From: Perognathus longimembris pacificus
Lineage: Eukaryota; Chordata; Mammalia; Rodentia; Heteromyidae
Direction of reading: 5' to 3'
Length of the DNA stretch: 64,000 nt
Assembly: GCF_023159225.1 (NCBI RefSeq)
Contig: NC_063168.1
Span: 52,035,377-52,099,376 of the forward strand
Part shown: positions 1-64,000 of the stretch, in pieces
Numbering within the stretch: position 1 is the first letter of the stretch
Layout of the letters: each line of letters opens with the position of its first letter
The notes under the pieces: model-generated
Told to the model about the DNA's origin: nothing
The model's database searches: none
What the model saw: only the letters and a program-made list of their open reading frames with translations
Position numbers and translations under genes: made by a program

Positions 1-359
1 TCTGCCCTCTAACTATCAAAAGCCATACCCTTGCTCTCACTAGATCAATCTTGATTATATATGATGGAATACAATGGATCACAGACAAGTCTTTAATTTC
101 AGAGTGGGTGAAAAAGCAAAAGCCCTAAAACTTCTAGAGTACTCAGGAAGATTGCTATTAGCTTCATAGTTCCTGTATGACTATTATTTTTAACTTGATT
201 TTTTTTTCCTTAAAATAAGTAAATCTAGAATTCTTTATATTGAGATGTAATATTGTTTTATCTTGACTTTCTTCTTAAAAGAAGTAAATAAGGAATTCTT
301 AATAAGAGGCTTTTAGTTTAGTAATTGTTTGAAATTTTGAGACCATAAAAGTTCCCAGT

Positions 360-662
360 TCTTATCTGGGTATGATGGCTTACATTTGTTTTCCCAACTA
401 CTCAAGAATCAAGATCAGAAGAATCAGTTTGAGACCAGAAACAACAAAAGAAAGCAAACTATTATTCCCATTTCAACCAGTGGCTGATATGGTGATATGC
501 ACCTGTCATTCCAGCTACACAAGAAAGTATAAGTAGGTAGATTGTGGTTCCAATCAGCTGAGCATTAAGGCAAGATCTTATACTGAAAATAACTAAAGCA
601 AAAAGAGCTAAATGTGTGGCTTAAATGGTAGAGCACCTACCTAGCAAGCACAAAGCCTCTTT
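360..662 (+). repeat. SINE type III: degenerate B1-like oligomer with ID-like end
   Basis: Two B1-like units (gtatgatggcttaca, then tggtgatatgcacctgtcattcc) are followed by a tRNA-like unit (gtgtggcttaaatggtagag). The arrangement matches 15112-15435. It is strongly diverged, so old. Confidence 0.6.
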
Positions 663-1538
663 GGAGACTTTAGATTTGGTGGCATATATCATTGCAGAAA
701 TTAGCAAGCAGATAATATTGTCTCTTCTTCGCTGCTCATACCCTTTTAACTGGGATGGTAAGATGGGTTTTAATCCTGTGTTCAAGTGATTCACAGTTAA
801 TCTAGATCAATCTGTTATAGTTACAACAGGAAAATGCCAAAACCAGAAATGTCAAGGCTTTTCCTAATGACCTTATACTTACTCTTCGAGCAGAAATTGG
901 TTTTAAAAACCTTCTACTTTCACTTTGCCACTAGTATACTTACCAGGCTCATAGACTATAATACTTTTAAATTTAAATACTTTTCAATTAGGAGCATAAG
1001 CTGCTTTGCTTTACATGTAAGCATTTTCATTCTTTCTGCACAGCCTGTTCCACCACAGTTGCATTTCTAGCAGTTCTGTTTCTCTCCATGGTAAGTGCCC
1101 ATTCAGGAGCCACAGCATGTGACACTACTATAGGATTCCCAGATCTTACTTTGAAGAATTTGGGCAGATAGGGAGTAGAAGATGGATTATTTTCTAATTG
1201 ACCAGTCTCAGATACAAGACCATTTTTGCATCCACACACAGTTGGAAAAAGGCACTAAATATAGGATAGATCCTCTGGTACAGATAGGTCCTCTGGTAAC
1301 CCAGTACTGCTAGAATGTAAGTATCACAGCGCCACGAAGAAGCTAATACATTTAACACACTTGGTGAACCGGGGATGCAGCCCTAACTTAAAAAAAAATT
1401 ATGCTAAAATTAAATTTAATGTTAGTAATAGAGAAAAGTAATAATAGATTATATTGTTGACCATTTTCAAGGCATAATAATAAAATAACAGTGTTTATAT
1501 AGAAAGTACTCTTGCTAGGCATTCTTCTAAGCATTTTT

Positions 1539-1745
1539 TTTTTTTTTTTTTGGCCAGTCCTGGGCCTTGGACTCAGGGCCTGAGCACTGTCCCTGGCTTC
1601 TTCCCGCTCAAGGCTAGCACTCTGCCACTTGAGCCACAGCGCCGCTTCTGGCCGTTTTCTGTATATGTGGTGCTGGGGAATCGAACCTAGGGCCTCGTGT
1701 ATCCAAGGCAGGCACTCTTGCCACTAGGCTATATCCCCAGCCCCC
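1539..1745 (-). mobile_element. SINE type I (ID-like dimer), recent copy
   Basis: A T run is followed by ggccagtcctgggcc and ends in atatccccagcccc, the reverse of an ID-like dimer. Box B reads as gaatcgaacc on this strand. The TSD tcttctaagcattttt lies at 1523-1538 and 1746-1761. Confidence 0.9.
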
Positions 1746-2063
1746 TCTTCTAAGCATTTTTAAAGCATTCTTTTATTCATCCTTTAGAGTAGTTACCTTG
1801 GTAACAAATTGGCAGAAGTCTGGCAGTTTGACCAAGTTCACAGTATAGTAAGATTTAAATCCACAAAGTCTTGGAACAGAGTTCATACTTTTTTTTTAGT
1901 TCATACTTTAAAAGTTTTCTTTTGTAAAGTTTTTATTAGCAAAAATTAATTGTGCAAAGGGATTTCACTAATATTTACACATGTGTAAATGAGGGCTCAC
2001 AGTTTAAATCACTGTGCAATACTTTCAAGTTAAGACTGACATTGTTATTAAAAGCAATCCCCA

Positions 2064-2298
2064 AGCTGGGTACTGGTGGCTCACACCTGAAATCCTAGCT
2101 ACTCAGGAGGCTGACATCTGAGGATCTCAGTTCAAAGCCACATCCAAGCAGAAAAGCCTAAAACTCATGTCCAATTGACTACCAAAAAGCTGAAAGTAGA
2201 GCTGGGGCTCAAATGGTAGAGCACCAGCCTTGAGTAAAAAAGTTCAGTGACAATGCCCAGGCCCCAAGTTTAAGCCCTAGGACTGGCACAAAAAAAAG
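2064..2298 (+). mobile_element. SINE type II (B1-like + tRNA-like right monomer)
   Basis: The left part has 7SL-like ggctcacacctgaaatcctag. The right part has ggggctcaaatggtagagca and ends in a gactggcacaaaa tail. Confidence 0.82.
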
Positions 2299-2442
2299 TA
2301 TTATTAATTTACTAGTTGTGTTTTATGTATAACTCATTGTTACAGGTATTTATAAGTACAATTATTTTCCTCCTTTGTTTTAAAATAAATGAGTATTTTG
2401 AAACTTTCCTTACCTACTAAACATTTGTGTTTTTTATTCTAG

Positions 2443-63934
<61,492 letters not shown>

Positions 63935-64000
63935 GTAGTACCATGAATTTTTTTATCTGTTCTCTTTGTAAATATTTTTTCCAGCTTGGATATGAGAGCA

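Larger units (their letters stand above)
1..2442 (+). other. MAP4K3: MAP4K3 intron (5' part of the intron before the helix C exon)
   Basis: The stretch holds a degenerate B1-oligomer SINE (360-662), a recent type I SINE (1539-1745) and a type II SINE (2064-2298). Positions 1926-2015 resemble the reverse complement of an L1 3' end. I see nothing recognisable in 663-1522, where the short open frames lack coding character. Confidence 0.8.

Overview
The window is a 64 kb piece of a mammalian nuclear genome. It lies entirely inside one protein-coding gene on the + strand: MAP4K3 (GLK, germinal-centre-like kinase), a Ste20/GCK-I family serine/threonine kinase. I found 21 consecutive coding exons between 2443 and 63934. 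They total 1560 nt and join in one open frame, with GT donors and AG acceptors throughout. They correspond to about residue 52 to residue 571 of the human protein (human numbering from memory). The exons for the first ~51 residues (glycine loop and the VAIK-type lysine) and for most of the C-terminal CNH domain lie outside. No promoter, first exon, stop codon, polyA site or second gene was recognised.

Layout of the gene. Positions 1-2442 are intron. Exons at 2443-30670 encode the kinase domain from helix C to the C-lobe end, including the HRD, DFG and activation-segment exons, with a tight four-exon cluster at 29906-30670. Exons at 36323-55846 encode the variable linker: a phosphorylatable region, an in-frame 63-nt cassette and an acidic tract. 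Exons at 55804-60774 carry proline-rich SH3-ligand-type motifs and a basic, polar spacer. The exon at 63850-63934 opens the citron-homology (CNH) domain. Together these give a kinase, linker and CNH scaffold that, from work on the family, feeds JNK signalling, amino-acid signalling to mTORC1 and T-cell receptor signalling.

The remaining ~97% is intron dominated by interspersed repeats. Three SINE architectures recur: (I) a dimer of an ID/tRNA-Ala-like left monomer and a second tRNA-like right monomer; (II) a 7SL/B1-like left monomer joined to the same right monomer; (III) degenerate oligomers of B1-like units ending in an ID-like unit. About ten type I copies look almost identical, have 10-17 bp target-site duplications (TSDs) and A-rich tails, and so look recent. 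There are also 5'-truncated L1s (one with a 5' inversion, two carrying SINE insertions), an old L1M fragment, L2 and MIR traces, a possible retroviral LTR and several dinucleotide microsatellites.

The dimeric ID-like SINE points to a rodent. From memory it best fits Castorimorpha (kangaroo rats, pocket mice, pocket gophers, possibly beaver), where IDL-Geo type dimers are described. I cannot name the species. I see no evidence of a new prokaryote-like or defence system; the observations most worth checking concern SINE modularity, target-site reuse, L1 inversion and exon-level features of MAP4K3.
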